In this document: positions 27,209 through 37,145 of the stretch, one piece after another
How positions within the stretch are numbered: position 1 is the stretch's first letter
Layout: each line of letters begins with the position of its first letter
Translations under genes and position numbers: made by a program
Notes under the pieces: model-generated
Seen by the model: only the letters and a program-made list of their open reading frames with translations
Told to the model about the DNA's origin: nothing
The model's database searches: none
Source: an uncultured Duncaniella sp.
GTDB lineage: Bacteria > Bacteroidota > Bacteroidia > Bacteroidales > Muribaculaceae
Length of the DNA: 64,000 bases
Reading direction: 5' to 3'
Assembly: GCA_910587515.1 (NCBI GenBank)
Contig: CAJULW010000040.1
Coordinates: 56,779 to 120,778, forward strand

Positions 27209-29155
27209 ATGAAGAAGAAACCGTTCATTTTCTCCGCGTTGGCGGCTGCGGTCATACTGTCGGCATCAGCTGCGAAAAACGATGACCCAACCGTAATGAC
27301 TATCAACGGAAAGGATATACGTCAAAGCGAATTTGAATACCTGTACAACAAAAATAACCTTCAACAACTAGCTCCTCAGACTCTCGACGAGTATATAGAC
27401 ATGTTCGTGGTCTACAAGCTGAAAGTCGCTGACGCCGAAGCCGCAGGCCTTCATACGACAGCCGCATTCAAAAACGAATTTAACGGTTATTGCGAAGAGC
27501 TTTCGAAGCCATATATGACAGATTCGCTCGTCACAAAAAAACTTGCAGACGAAGCCTACGAACGGTTAAAAACTTCTCGTCTTGTAAGCCATATAATGCT
27601 GCCTATAGGATCAAGTTTCGACGAAAAAGAAGCGAACCGCTCTAAGCTCGACAGTATCCGAAACGCGATTGTAAACGGTGGAGCCGATTTTGGAGAAATG
27701 GCTATAAAATATTCATCGGATCGATCTGCGCGGCACAACCGCGGTTCTATGGGATATATTAACGCTAACCGTTTCCCCTATCCTTTCGAAAAAGCAGCCT
27801 ATGAAACCCCTATAGGAGGAGTTTCGGAAGTAGTCGACGACGCACCCTACGGGTTCCATATAATAAAAGTGGAAAGCGAACGTCCCAATCCCGGGAAAGT
27901 CGAAGCGCGTCATATATTGAAGCTGACAGCCGGACTTGACAAGGAAGAAGCGGCAAAGAAAAAAAACGAGATAGATTCCATATATGCTGTCTTGAAATCA
28001 GGTGGCGATTTTGATGCCATAGCACGCAAAGAGAGCGAAGACCCAGGCTCCGCTGCCAATGGAGGTAAACTCGGATTTTTTGGACCGGGAGAGATGGTCA
28101 AAGAATTCGAAAATGCAGCTTTCTCACTCAAAGACGGAGAAATTTCAATTCCATTCCGTACAACGTACGGCTATCACATTGTCCAAACACTTTCGCATAA
28201 AGGTATCGGCTCATTCGAAGAAGAATCTCCAGCGATATACGCAGCTATGGCCCGCGACATTCGTTCGGCTATGCCTGAAACCGAACGCCTAGCACAGATT
28301 AAAAACGAGATGGGAGTAAATATCGACTCCGCAATGCTTTCGGAAGTAAAATCTTTACTGGCGCAGAGCAAGGAGGCTAAAACCGGTTTCGAATCACTAT
28401 TTGATCTCGGAACTAAAAAAATAGCTGCCGTAGGTAATAATACAATAAATATATCCGATGTCATCGGATATATCCCCGAAAACGTACGTAACGGTGCACA
28501 CGACTCTTTCACCGTTTTTCATCAGGGACTAAACCATTATATTGACAAAGTGACAGCAGATCTATCACTCGCCCGGTTGGCTGAAACAAATTACGAATAC
28601 CGTAACCTTGTCAACGAGTATCGCGACGGCATATTACTTTTCGAGATAAGCAACCGTAATGTATGGCAGCGCTCTACGACTGACACTGAAGGTCTGGAGA
28701 ACTATTTCCGCTCCAATAGAGATAAATACACCTGGGATAAGCCTCACTATAAAGGATATGTGATTTTCGCCACAAGCGATTCCATCGCATCCGAAGCAAA
28801 AGGTTTTCTCGCTGCCAACGCAATCGAAAATGACTCTCTTGTCAGCTCGCTACGCAATAATTATGGCCGACATATCAAAGTCGAACGCGTAGTCACAGCT
28901 AAGGGCGACAACGCCATTGTCGATAACGTTGCGTTCAATAGCGAACGCCCTGAAGCCCCAGGCAAATGGACGGCATGGTTCGGCTATCAGGGGAAAATTA
29001 TTGAAGTTCCCGAAGAGGCCTCTGATGTACGCGGAGCCGTGTCGTCAGACTACCAGCAACAACTCGAACGCGAATGGATCAAACAACTGCGTGGAAAATA
29101 CAAAGTAAAGATCAACAAGAAGATCTTGAAGAAGTTGGAGCCGCTATCTAAATAG
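27209..29155 (+). CDS. Periplasmic peptidyl-prolyl isomerase with two parvulin domains (SurA/PpiD-like)
   Basis: A 648-residue exported protein with a signal peptide (1-21). An N-terminal helical chaperone-like segment covers about 30-120. Two parvulin (PpiC-type) domains follow, about 121-220 (starting VSHIMLP) and 228-335 (starting ARHILKL), each with the GSMGYIN or GGKLGFFGPGEMV loop. A long unassigned C-terminal region of about 310 residues completes the protein. SurA-type proteins escort outer-membrane proteins through the periplasm. It lies between the flippase and EPS genes, 111 nt after the flippase; co-transcription is possible. Confidence 0.87.
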   Translation: MKKKPFIFSALAAAVILSASAAKNDDPTVMTINGKDIRQSEFEYLYNKNNLQQLAPQTLDEYIDMFVVYKLKVADAEAAGLHTTAAFKNEFNGYCEELSKPYMTDSLVTKKLADEAYERLKTSRLVSHIMLPIGSSFDEKEANRSKLDSIRNAIVNGGADFGEMAIKYSSDRSARHNRGSMGYINANRFPYPFEKAAYETPIGGVSEVVDDAPYGFHIIKVESERPNPGKVEARHILKLTAGLDKEEAAKKKNEIDSIYAVLKSGGDFDAIARKESEDPGSAANGGKLGFFGPGEMVKEFENAAFSLKDGEISIPFRTTYGYHIVQTLSHKGIGSFEEESPAIYAAMARDIRSAMPETERLAQIKNEMGVNIDSAMLSEVKSLLAQSKEAKTGFESLFDLGTKKIAAVGNNTINISDVIGYIPENVRNGAHDSFTVFHQGLNHYIDKVTADLSLARLAETNYEYRNLVNEYRDGILLFEISNRNVWQRSTTDTEGLENYFRSNRDKYTWDKPHYKGYVIFATSDSIASEAKGFLAANAIENDSLVSSLRNNYGRHIKVERVVTAKGDNAIVDNVAFNSERPEAPGKWTAWFGYQGKIIEVPEEASDVRGAVSSDYQQQLEREWIKQLRGKYKVKINKKILKKLEPLSK

Positions 29156-29500
29156 CCCCATTATGATATTTGATTTTACAACTCCAACGATATATAGTCA
29201 TACAAAGTGACAGACTGCCGCCTATGTAGAATTGGATAGACAGATAATCGATCAATCGGTCCGAATATTTTTACAACGGCTCAAAGTATGATTAAAAAGA
29301 ATGGCTCAGAAAATTTTTCCTGAGCCATTCTTTTTTAATTTATAGAATACCTTATAAATTTTGTTATCAGTAAACCGTCTACATCCCAACCTCATTGAAT
29401 CGATTAAAACAGATGCAATCTACACAGGCTGAAATACCCTTGGACGTTTTTGGGTTATTCGCAAAGTCCGAGACAGATAAGTGACATGAATATCATAGCC
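29156..29500. other. 345-bp convergent intergenic region
   Basis: This lies between the isomerase gene and the end of the EPS operon. It contains one strong terminator (29294-29336). The remaining sequence, including 29337-29500, is AT-rich without an ORF or RNA gene that I recognise; a short minus-strand open frame near 29420-29500 shows no family resemblance. Confidence 0.5.
29294..29336. terminator. Strong bidirectional terminator
   Basis: A perfect 16-bp stem (arms 29294-29309 and 29320-29335) ending in six Ts on the plus strand, with the matching A-run on the left giving a U-tract on the minus strand. It would stop both the isomerase transcript and any minus-strand transcript. Confidence 0.88.
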
Positions 29501-30652
29501 TTATCTCTCTTGGTCATTATAGATGAATTTGACCAATTTTTCTAAATCCGAATCTTGCCGTTGTCTAATCAGCGCATAATGCTCCAGACTTTTTTTTGAC
29601 ATGCAATCATGCCGTCTCTGATCCAAAACCTGGATTATCCTCATTTTGATTTCGTCAACACTATATGGGTTAAAGTAAATCGCTGCATCTCCACAAATTT
29701 CGCTTATTGATGAAAACGGAGATGCCAAAACAGGAACGCCATAATACATAGCCTCAAGAGGCGGATAACCAAATCCCTCATTCAAAGATGGATATATAAA
29801 ACAATAGGCATCGTGATAAAGCTGTCTCAATTCTGAATCATCCACATACCCGACAAATTCAAATATACCTGGATTCTGAATCTTGTACCTGTATCTGTCA
29901 GCTGATTTTACCCCTGTAACAATCACTTTTTTTCCGTTCAACTGACCAGCGGAACACAATTGATCCAACGCGACGATCGCCCTAAGATTGTTTTTCTCCC
30001 ATCTATCTCCGCTGACAAGCAAAAAATAATCTGCTGTGCGTTTACGCTCAAGAGGTGTTTCATCTATTGTAGACGGAGAGAAAAAAACGGGGATGTCCCT
30101 GTCTGTAAATCCCGGGAAAAATAGACGGTATGACGAAAGAGAATGATTGGAGACAACAGGAAATCTGATATGTGGGTCCATTACGAATTTAGAAATTTTC
30201 CTATATCTCCTATTTCTTATATATGACGGAAAAAAACACCATAGAATATTTTTCAATTGCTTTTTCAAGCTGATTTTATATCTCCAGAACATTTTTCTGT
30301 CAATGCACATCTCCACGTCACGAAAATCATGGACCGTGACCACAAGATCACAATTTTCAAGGGCATATAAGGAATCTAATGGCTGAGGAGAATAGAAGAT
30401 ATCAGGCTTGGTCTTGTCTATCACTTCCTGCATGGAGCATTTTGAAATGTCAATCATTTCAACAGAATTAAGCTCGCATAGATTTTTGATATCCGGGTTC
30501 AGCCATAATGAAGAATCATACGCCACAATGACAATCCTTTTCTGCTCTATAATTTTTTTTAGGACTATTTCTCCATAGATTCCTCCACCATGCCTTTTCA
30601 CACCGAAACTCGGCTGCGTAGCTGTCAAGTTAAATAATAGCTTTTTCATCAT
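29501..30652 (-). CDS. GT4-family glycosyltransferase
   Basis: A 383-residue GT-B enzyme. The C-terminal domain has the retaining GT4 pattern: FLLVSGDRWEKNN, GYVDDSELRQLYHDA, and the EX7E motif EGFGYPPLE. It would add one sugar from a nucleotide donor to the lipid-linked EPS unit on the cytoplasmic side. The start is one of two adjacent ATGs at 30647-30652; a TTG nine codons upstream was rejected. It is the last gene of the EPS operon, 31 nt after the preceding glycosyltransferase. Base composition is visibly AT-richer than in flanking housekeeping genes. Confidence 0.83.
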   Translation of the reverse strand: MMKKLLFNLTATQPSFGVKRHGGGIYGEIVLKKIIEQKRIVIVAYDSSLWLNPDIKNLCELNSVEMIDISKCSMQEVIDKTKPDIFYSPQPLDSLYALENCDLVVTVHDFRDVEMCIDRKMFWRYKISLKKQLKNILWCFFPSYIRNRRYRKISKFVMDPHIRFPVVSNHSLSSYRLFFPGFTDRDIPVFFSPSTIDETPLERKRTADYFLLVSGDRWEKNNLRAIVALDQLCSAGQLNGKKVIVTGVKSADRYRYKIQNPGIFEFVGYVDDSELRQLYHDAYCFIYPSLNEGFGYPPLEAMYYGVPVLASPFSSISEICGDAAIYFNPYSVDEIKMRIIQVLDQRRHDCMSKKSLEHYALIRQRQDSDLEKLVKFIYNDQER

Positions 30653-30683
30653 ACCTTTGTTCCTAAGTGGGAATATCAAATTA

Positions 30684-31628
30684 TCATGGATTCACAATTG
30701 TAGAATAACTATATTTGTTTTTCAAATATAGTCTAAGAGCAAACCTGTATAACGGAGCCAAATGAAGTCGGGAAATAATCCAAAGCAAGAATTTTTTCTT
30801 TCGCTTTATATTTTTTAAAAAGCCATTACACTCAACATATTTCCCTAAAAGCAGAGAGTTGTCAGCCGCCTCAAAATAGAATCCGTCAAGGGTGTCACGC
30901 AATCCAAAGTCTATGTAGTCCTGACCAAACAATTTAATTTCATATATGGCAGCTTGTAATTTATGTTCAATTGCTTGCTTGCAGACTCTTACTGAGTGTA
31001 AGGTCACACTGTCCGGTCGGTCACGTTCGGCTATGACAACTGTTTTGTTACAAAACAGCATCTTACCGACATCCCTATATATTTGCTGTATTATCAATGA
31101 TTCGTAAATACGTATCTCCTCATCAAATGGATATTTTTGCAATATTACCCTTGGTATAACATGAATATAATCACCTTTTACCTTTCCGGTGAGGGCATCT
31201 ACATATTCAAACTCGACATACGAACCCTTTCCATAGACCCGATCAAATTCCTCCGTCCTATCGTCACGCGTGAACATGTAATACCGATATTCAGGATTAT
31301 TTTCCATAACTGACAAAATCACGTCTACGGCATCAGATGTAAAATAATCATCACTGTCAAGAATTACACAATATTCGCCCGAAGCATTTGCGATGGCAGC
31401 GTTACGGCCTGCATTCGTGCCTCTATTTTTATTAAAAAATAGAGGTTTTACATGAGGATGCGTAGCCGCATAGTCCCTTAATATTTCTGTGGTGCGATCC
31501 GTAGATCCATCATCAACAACCACATGCTGAACGTCACAGCCACATCTCTTTTGTCGCGACACACTTTCCAGACATCGTAATATACAATCAGCCCTATTAT
31601 ATACAGGTGTTATTACAGATAATTTCAT
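30684..31628 (-). CDS. GT2-family glycosyltransferase
   Basis: A 314-residue GT-A enzyme. The N-terminal nucleotide-sugar domain has VITPVYNRAD, VVVDDGSTD and the metal-binding VILDSDDYF. The C-terminal third is Lys/Tyr-rich and unassigned. It is an inverting transferase of unknown donor and acceptor, presumably acting on the EPS repeat unit. It begins 13 nt after the upstream GT2 gene and belongs to the same operon. The region is AT-rich, a common sign of exchange at polysaccharide loci. Confidence 0.86.
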   Translation of the reverse strand: MKLSVITPVYNRADCILRCLESVSRQKRCGCDVQHVVVDDGSTDRTTEILRDYAATHPHVKPLFFNKNRGTNAGRNAAIANASGEYCVILDSDDYFTSDAVDVILSVMENNPEYRYYMFTRDDRTEEFDRVYGKGSYVEFEYVDALTGKVKGDYIHVIPRVILQKYPFDEEIRIYESLIIQQIYRDVGKMLFCNKTVVIAERDRPDSVTLHSVRVCKQAIEHKLQAAIYEIKLFGQDYIDFGLRDTLDGFYFEAADNSLLLGKYVECNGFLKNIKRKKKFLLWIISRLHLAPLYRFALRLYLKNKYSYSTIVNP

Positions 31629-31641
31629 AGTTCTGTCAGTT

Positions 31642-32613
31642 TCATCTTTTAATGATATTTTTCATGGACTCATTCAGACTTACCCAACTTAGGCTCAATC
31701 TGTATAACCAGTACGCGATAAACGAAGGCTTTGTATATTCTTTTACATAGTATTCACAACTTTTCCGGGCTATCCGAGATATGAATTTTGATGGGCTACG
31801 TGAAATGGTAGACGCCCCGAGATGGATACAACGCTGACGAGTGTCGATGTAATTACGTTTACCTATCTGTTCGATTTTTCTATATAAAATGTTTTCTTCA
31901 TAATATAGAAATGTCTTCGGGTCAAAATACCCTATTTTTTTAAACAGGTTCTTTTTTATCAGCATACACGATCCTGACGGCAATTCAATCGGAATCAAAT
32001 CAGGATAAGGCTGTGGCATTGAGTATAGCAATAAATTTTCTTTCCAAATCTCGTTAACGGATTTATGCAATAGCCAATGATACGGAGTCAGAAAATTATT
32101 TTTAGTCCATTGACCCACAGTTGTGTCTTTCCTTGCACAATTCAGATCAATATCCCTGCCATTTTTTTTTAATAATAACGGGCTTATTATAGCACAGTCA
32201 TCCAAAGATTCCTGAGATCTGATCAGTTCCGGTATTATGTCTTCGGTAAAAAGGATGTCATTGTTCAATATGAGCACCCTGTCAATCTCTCCGTCTTTCT
32301 CAATCAGTCTAAGCCCCTTATTGTTTCCACAGGCATATCCATCGTTAACATCGCTGACAAGCAATGTCATATATGGATTCATATTACCGAGATCAGTACC
32401 ATCCTTTACAAGCTGATATGAATCACCGAAACGACAGGACAGGAACGAATCAATTGTTTCGATACAACCTGAAAGATTCGAACCATTATCGACTATAATG
32501 TATCTCACCGGGGCCGTATTGAACCGCTCGACACTTTCGACACAAGCTATAGTCGCATCAGGATTGTTGTAATTGAGTATTATAATCGCTGTTTTCTTCG
32601 TCGGCTGTTCCAT
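31642..32613 (-). CDS. GT2-family glycosyltransferase (rhamnosyltransferase-like)
   Basis: A 323-residue GT-A enzyme with ILNYNNPDATIACVESV at the N-terminus, YIIVDNGS, LILNNDI as the DXD-like element, and PSGSCMLIKK. This arrangement resembles the WbbL/rhamnosyltransferase-like GT2 group; the sugar is not assignable. The ATG at 32613 is used because the alternative further upstream is TTG. This start lies inside the 3' end of the polymerase gene, giving a 56-nt overlap in a different frame. Confidence 0.82.
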   Translation of the reverse strand: MEQPTKKTAIIILNYNNPDATIACVESVERFNTAPVRYIIVDNGSNLSGCIETIDSFLSCRFGDSYQLVKDGTDLGNMNPYMTLLVSDVNDGYACGNNKGLRLIEKDGEIDRVLILNNDILFTEDIIPELIRSQESLDDCAIISPLLLKKNGRDIDLNCARKDTTVGQWTKNNFLTPYHWLLHKSVNEIWKENLLLYSMPQPYPDLIPIELPSGSCMLIKKNLFKKIGYFDPKTFLYYEENILYRKIEQIGKRNYIDTRQRCIHLGASTISRSPSKFISRIARKSCEYYVKEYTKPSFIAYWLYRLSLSWVSLNESMKNIIKR

Positions 32614-33790
32614 AGATAAGATATAATCCAATCATTATACACAAAATTTGATGCGGATAAACAAATACACCCGCACCTATTCCGGATAAAAGGATAAATA
32701 TGAACCAATATGTCAGATATTCATGATGAGGCGGCTTCCTCTTAAATATCGCCTTTAGTATTATTATCAGCATTGCAGCAAAAGCAATCCATCCGAACAG
32801 ATATATTATCCCGGCCCAACTAACGTCAGCATACAGATAACCGTTGTCTTCTATTTCATTGTCAAAAAGACTGCCCCAAACGCTATTGCCAAACGAAGGG
32901 ACTCCATTACCTATTATCGGTGTGATGTCGTTAGTCTGATTTTCGAATGTATAATATCTCCATGCACCGATACGCACATTTTCTTTTTCGTCACTGCTTT
33001 CAATCTGATCTTTGGACAGTTCAAGCATTGTATTATATGCGGGAATCATAGGCAACACATAAAATCCCACAATAAGCATGATGGTTATAAACGTCAATTT
33101 TTTAGCCCATGACACCCGTTTAAAGAAAAACAGTCCACCCAAGATAATGGAATAAAGTATTATCTGACGGGTAACGGAAAGTATGATCATAACCATACAT
33201 CCGGATATCACGGCATACCATTTACCACGCGCACCATCCTGAAGTAAAATACGGTTGATCGCATAAAACAATACAAGAACAAACAGTATTATGTATTCGA
33301 CAGGCAATCTCAATATTCCGCGAGAGAGATCTTCCAATATATCACCACTGCCAAAAAACACATTCGGAAATGTCAGGAGATTAACAAAATATACCGGTAC
33401 GGCCAAACCGCATGCGATAAAAATCCATTTTAAAATAAAACGTTCCGGCAATGCCGTTTTAAGCATAACCAATAGATACGCATAGCTTAGTATATATGGG
33501 ACGGTCGTCATAACAGATATCAAGAATGGCTGACTATGATAGGCAGATGCCGGATATATCGAAACAACAATCATTATCATAAACAGCCAATAGGCTTTGC
33601 GCGGATAATGTATCCCATGCAAATCGCGACCGTTGATATACGCCACGACAATACTAAAACAAACGCACAAATAATAAAGAAGCTTGACCGTCTGCTCGGA
33701 AAAAATCTGCATCGGGTTAAAAAAACCGATGGACGCAAATAAAGTAAGTATGAACAGGGCTTCTTTCATTGGAATATATTCGGTAAACAT
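32558..33790 (-). CDS. O-antigen/EPS polymerase (Wzy-like) membrane protein
   Basis: A 410-residue protein with about ten hydrophobic helices and one larger polar loop (about residues 250-310) carrying PIIGNGVPSFGNS, the short Gly-rich motif seen in Wzy/WaaL-type proteins. It would polymerise undecaprenyl-linked repeats on the periplasmic face. The family diverges fast, so the call rests on topology, that motif and context between wzc and the glycosyltransferases. ATG at 33790 is used; another in-frame ATG at 33769 is possible. Its 3' end overlaps the next gene by 56 nt. Confidence 0.75.
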   Translation of the reverse strand: MFTEYIPMKEALFILTLFASIGFFNPMQIFSEQTVKLLYYLCVCFSIVVAYINGRDLHGIHYPRKAYWLFMIMIVVSIYPASAYHSQPFLISVMTTVPYILSYAYLLVMLKTALPERFILKWIFIACGLAVPVYFVNLLTFPNVFFGSGDILEDLSRGILRLPVEYIILFVLVLFYAINRILLQDGARGKWYAVISGCMVMIILSVTRQIILYSIILGGLFFFKRVSWAKKLTFITIMLIVGFYVLPMIPAYNTMLELSKDQIESSDEKENVRIGAWRYYTFENQTNDITPIIGNGVPSFGNSVWGSLFDNEIEDNGYLYADVSWAGIIYLFGWIAFAAMLIIILKAIFKRKPPHHEYLTYWFIFILLSGIGAGVFVYPHQILCIMIGLYLIYGTADEENSDYNTQLQQS

Positions 33791-33855
33791 ACATGACACC
33801 GGTATGGATTCTCATCCTTTACCGGTATCACGCTTAAATATCCTGTACGATAAAA

Positions 33856-36174
33856 TCATTTTTTGTTAGACTGGCCATAGCCATAACCATAGCCGGCCGA
33901 CGCTTTGGTCCCGTTTAGTATCAATGTCATTTTCGGCAAACGTTTCTCGGCATATAGTTTATTCACAAAACGGATCTCCTTATGAGTCGTATAATTTGCA
34001 CGGGTTACATATACCGTTGCGTCGGCAACCCTATCAAGAGTAAACGAATCGCTGACCATCCCTACCGGAGCGGAATCGACTATGATATAGTCGTACATTT
34101 CCCGGAGTTTTGCAAACAATTCGTCGACACGAGACGATTGCAACAACTCAGACGGGTTGGGAGGTATCGGACCTGCCATAATAATATCCATGTTTTTCTC
34201 AAGCGGAGCGCGCATTATTATGGAGTCCAATGAAACGTTTTCGTCTGAGATATACCGCGTAAATCCAACCGACTGTGGGAGGCTGAGATATTCAGCCAAT
34301 TTCGGATTGCGAATGTCAAGCCCCATAAGCAAAGTCTTCTTTCCGAGAAGCGCGAGTGAAGATGCGAGATTAATTGACACGAACGATTTTCCTTCACCTG
34401 AAATGGTCGATGTCATCAATACGACTTTAGAGCCGGTGCTGCCCAAAACAAACTGCAAGTTGGTTCGTATGAGCCTGAACAGCTCCGCCACAGATGTGCT
34501 ACCTCCGTCGGCTTTGACCACAAGCGGACTTTCAGCGTTACTTTTCTTACATACCTCTCCAAGAATAGGGACGGATGTAAGCATCTCGAGTTCACCGGTG
34601 GTCTCAAATTTATTCTTGATCTTTTCAAGAAACATTATCACCGCAAAAGGAAGAAGCAATCCGATCAGAAATGCGATAGCCACAATCTTCTTTTTCGACA
34701 GATTGATCGGCTCTGAAAGAGAATATGCCTCGTCAATGATCTTAGCTCGCGGCATTGAGTTTGCAAGAGCTATATTGGTTTCTTCCTGCTTTTTCAAAAG
34801 GAACAAGAACAGTTCTTCCTTGATTTCCTGCTGACGTTTTATATTTCCGAACTGGCGTTCGTGCATCGGAAAAAGATCGAGATGCGACTTCGAAATCTTA
34901 ACTTGTTTTTTCAGATCCTGCAGCCTGGCCAATGAATTCTCATAAGCCTTTTGCAATGACACCTTCATGTTTTCGCGCAAAGCTCCGATCTGCTCGTCAA
35001 GTTGCTTAAGAGCGGCATTATTGCCTTTGGCGTTGACCTCAAGACTCATTTTCTGGAGAATCAACCCATTAAATTCTTTTAACGGAATACCTGCACCTAC
35101 ATTCAGCTCCGGGACAAGCTGACCTTTATTCTTAGGATCATTTATAAAGTCACGTGTCATGCCCAACAGATGAATCTCCGTCTCAAGCCCCATTATCTGA
35201 GATTCAAGCCCGTTCGTACGAGCCATCCATTTGCCGGCATCGGCTCCGACATCGGTCAGGTCGTTATTACGCTTATAGTTCTCAATATCCGATTCTGACA
35301 GATTCAACTCCTGGGTGATAACGTTAAGACGCTCATTAACAAACTCAGCTGTCTTCTGATCTTTCTTCTGCTTTTCCTCTATGCCCGCCATATTATAATT
35401 TTCGATAATACGGTCAAGCACCTTCCGTGAAAAATCCGGATTATGACTTTCCACAGACAAAGAAATAACATTGGCCTTCTTACTTGGTATATATATCGCT
35501 ACCAATTCTCCCAAAGCTTCCGCTGCTCCATCATAAGATCCAAAGCCAATATCCATTTTGGCTCCTTGCCCTTTACGCAAGTGTTCAGTCTTATTAAAAG
35601 TAAATTCTCCATAGGGTGTAGACATGGTTACAGGAAAAGACGCATCCTTTATTTCGGATATCTTTTTTTTATCCACTCTGGCTTGTATGTCCACCTTATG
35701 ATCTTTATCCACAGATACCTTAAATAACATCCAGTTTTTTATCGTGTCGCCAATAGCGGGATTACACGACATGGCTACAGGTGTTTTATCGAATACGTCT
35801 CGCCCGACAAGGCCGCCAAAACGTTTCAGCGTATAACTGGTATTCAATCCGAAATCCTTAGCCGTCTGACGAAGATTACTATGGGAACGAACCATATTTA
35901 TTTCGTCGTCAACTGAACTTGACCCACCCATCATATTTCCCATAGAAAACTGGCTGGCAAATTCATTCATTGCATTTGAACTGCCTCCATCCTCATCTGA
36001 GATCAATATATTTGCCACAACCTGAAATATAGGAACTGTGTTCAATGCATAGAAAGCACCGACAGCAGAGCAAACGACAGCGGAAATAGCAAACCAATAC
36101 CAACGGGTTCGGCATATTTGAAAAAAACGTCTAAAATCGAATTGTGACGATCTGTTTTCGTTAGATACGTTCAT
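33856..36174 (-). CDS. Polysaccharide co-polymerase / BY-kinase (Wzc-like)
   Basis: A 772-residue inner-membrane tyrosine autokinase. It has a Wzz domain with a first membrane helix (about 27-48), a long periplasmic coiled coil (about 270-440), a second helix (about 515-535) and a cytoplasmic BY-kinase domain (about 560-755). Walker A is STISGEGKSF (near 587-596), Walker A' is LLMGLDIRNP, and Walker B is YIIVDSAP. The tail carries a three-tyrosine cluster (Tyr762, 764, 766) in a Gly-Tyr repeat, the likely autophosphorylation site. It would set chain length and couple Wzy to Wza. Confidence 0.93.
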   Translation of the reverse strand: MNVSNENRSSQFDFRRFFQICRTRWYWFAISAVVCSAVGAFYALNTVPIFQVVANILISDEDGGSSNAMNEFASQFSMGNMMGGSSSVDDEINMVRSHSNLRQTAKDFGLNTSYTLKRFGGLVGRDVFDKTPVAMSCNPAIGDTIKNWMLFKVSVDKDHKVDIQARVDKKKISEIKDASFPVTMSTPYGEFTFNKTEHLRKGQGAKMDIGFGSYDGAAEALGELVAIYIPSKKANVISLSVESHNPDFSRKVLDRIIENYNMAGIEEKQKKDQKTAEFVNERLNVITQELNLSESDIENYKRNNDLTDVGADAGKWMARTNGLESQIMGLETEIHLLGMTRDFINDPKNKGQLVPELNVGAGIPLKEFNGLILQKMSLEVNAKGNNAALKQLDEQIGALRENMKVSLQKAYENSLARLQDLKKQVKISKSHLDLFPMHERQFGNIKRQQEIKEELFLFLLKKQEETNIALANSMPRAKIIDEAYSLSEPINLSKKKIVAIAFLIGLLLPFAVIMFLEKIKNKFETTGELEMLTSVPILGEVCKKSNAESPLVVKADGGSTSVAELFRLIRTNLQFVLGSTGSKVVLMTSTISGEGKSFVSINLASSLALLGKKTLLMGLDIRNPKLAEYLSLPQSVGFTRYISDENVSLDSIIMRAPLEKNMDIIMAGPIPPNPSELLQSSRVDELFAKLREMYDYIIVDSAPVGMVSDSFTLDRVADATVYVTRANYTTHKEIRFVNKLYAEKRLPKMTLILNGTKASAGYGYGYGQSNKK

Positions 36175-36245
36175 ACGGGGACTATACTTAAATACTATAA
36201 TTCAATTAGGTATCAGATTTCCTATCCTTGTCAATAAGCAGAAAC

Positions 36246-37049
36246 TTACTTCACGGTCAAAGCGATCACAAGAGAAGCTATGACCGAAGAAGCGCTTACG
36301 ATCGTAGAGATAACCGACAGTTTGAATGCGTTGTCCTGATTATATTTAGAGTTTGCCTGACGGATTTTATTAGGTTCGACGTAAATATAGTCGTTCTGTT
36401 GGAGGTAGAAGTATGGAGATTTCAAAACATCCGACGAATTAAGATCAAGATGCACATACTTTTTCTCTCCGTCGACCTCCCGGATCAAAAGCACATTTGA
36501 ACGTTCACCATAAGGGGTAAGGTCGCCTGCTGCCGAAAGGGCGTCAAGAATGGAAAAGCGATTTCGTGTGACAGGAACCGGACCCGGTTTCGTGACCTCT
36601 CCTGCCACATTGACCTGAAAATTAACCAGCTCGACTATTACCATTGGGTTTTCAACATCTTTGGCAATATTGGCAGTCAACAAAGCCTGTAATTCCTCAA
36701 TTGTCAGACCCTCCACATTTATCTTACCTATTTCCGGGAAATTTATATATCCGTCGGAATTCACCACGTATGTCTGAAAAGCCGGTGTCGCCGTTGACGG
36801 GAACATAGCTTTGACTGACGGATTCGCAGCCGGGATATTATAAATCGCAGTGGCTTCAGGATTAGCCGAAGTCACTGATATGTAAAGTTCATCATCCGGT
36901 TTTATCTTAGTCAGATAGTCTGACGAATCAAACGCACCTTCGCTGACAGTTGAAATATCTGTAAAATACGGAAGAACAGTTTTGCTACTGCTACACGACG
37001 CCATTATCGAAGCGACGAGAAGGCCAAAAATTAAATATCTGGTTTTCAT
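36246..37049 (-). CDS. Polysaccharide export lipoprotein (Wza-like)
   Basis: A 267-residue outer-membrane lipoprotein with Cys19 in MASC. A poly_export domain covers about residues 45-145, and an SLBB-like domain about 150-230 begins near FQVNVAGEVTKPGPVPV. A C-terminal hydrophobic segment (about 245-265) may span a membrane. It would form the export channel for the polysaccharide. It is the first EPS gene, 71 nt before wzc, with the ATG at 37047-37049 (a TTG precedes it). A weak promoter lies in the 96-nt gap to coaE. Confidence 0.88.
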   Translation of the reverse strand: MKTRYLIFGLLVASIMASCSSSKTVLPYFTDISTVSEGAFDSSDYLTKIKPDDELYISVTSANPEATAIYNIPAANPSVKAMFPSTATPAFQTYVVNSDGYINFPEIGKINVEGLTIEELQALLTANIAKDVENPMVIVELVNFQVNVAGEVTKPGPVPVTRNRFSILDALSAAGDLTPYGERSNVLLIREVDGEKKYVHLDLNSSDVLKSPYFYLQQNDYIYVEPNKIRQANSKYNQDNAFKLSVISTIVSASSVIASLVIALTVK

Positions 37050-37080
37050 CAAGTAAGGTTAAACTAATCTATTCAGACTA

Positions 37081-37112
37081 TAAAAGTATCCTATTTGTTA
37101 ACGGACGTGAAA
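37081..37112 (-). promoter_or_regulatory. Weak candidate promoter for the EPS operon
   Basis: On the minus strand: TTTC (37109-37112), 20-nt spacer, TACTTTTA (37081-37088). One mismatch in each element. Read-through from coaE is an alternative. Confidence 0.35.
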
Positions 37113-37145
37113 GTACTTTATTATATCGCCAAGCGATAATATCCT

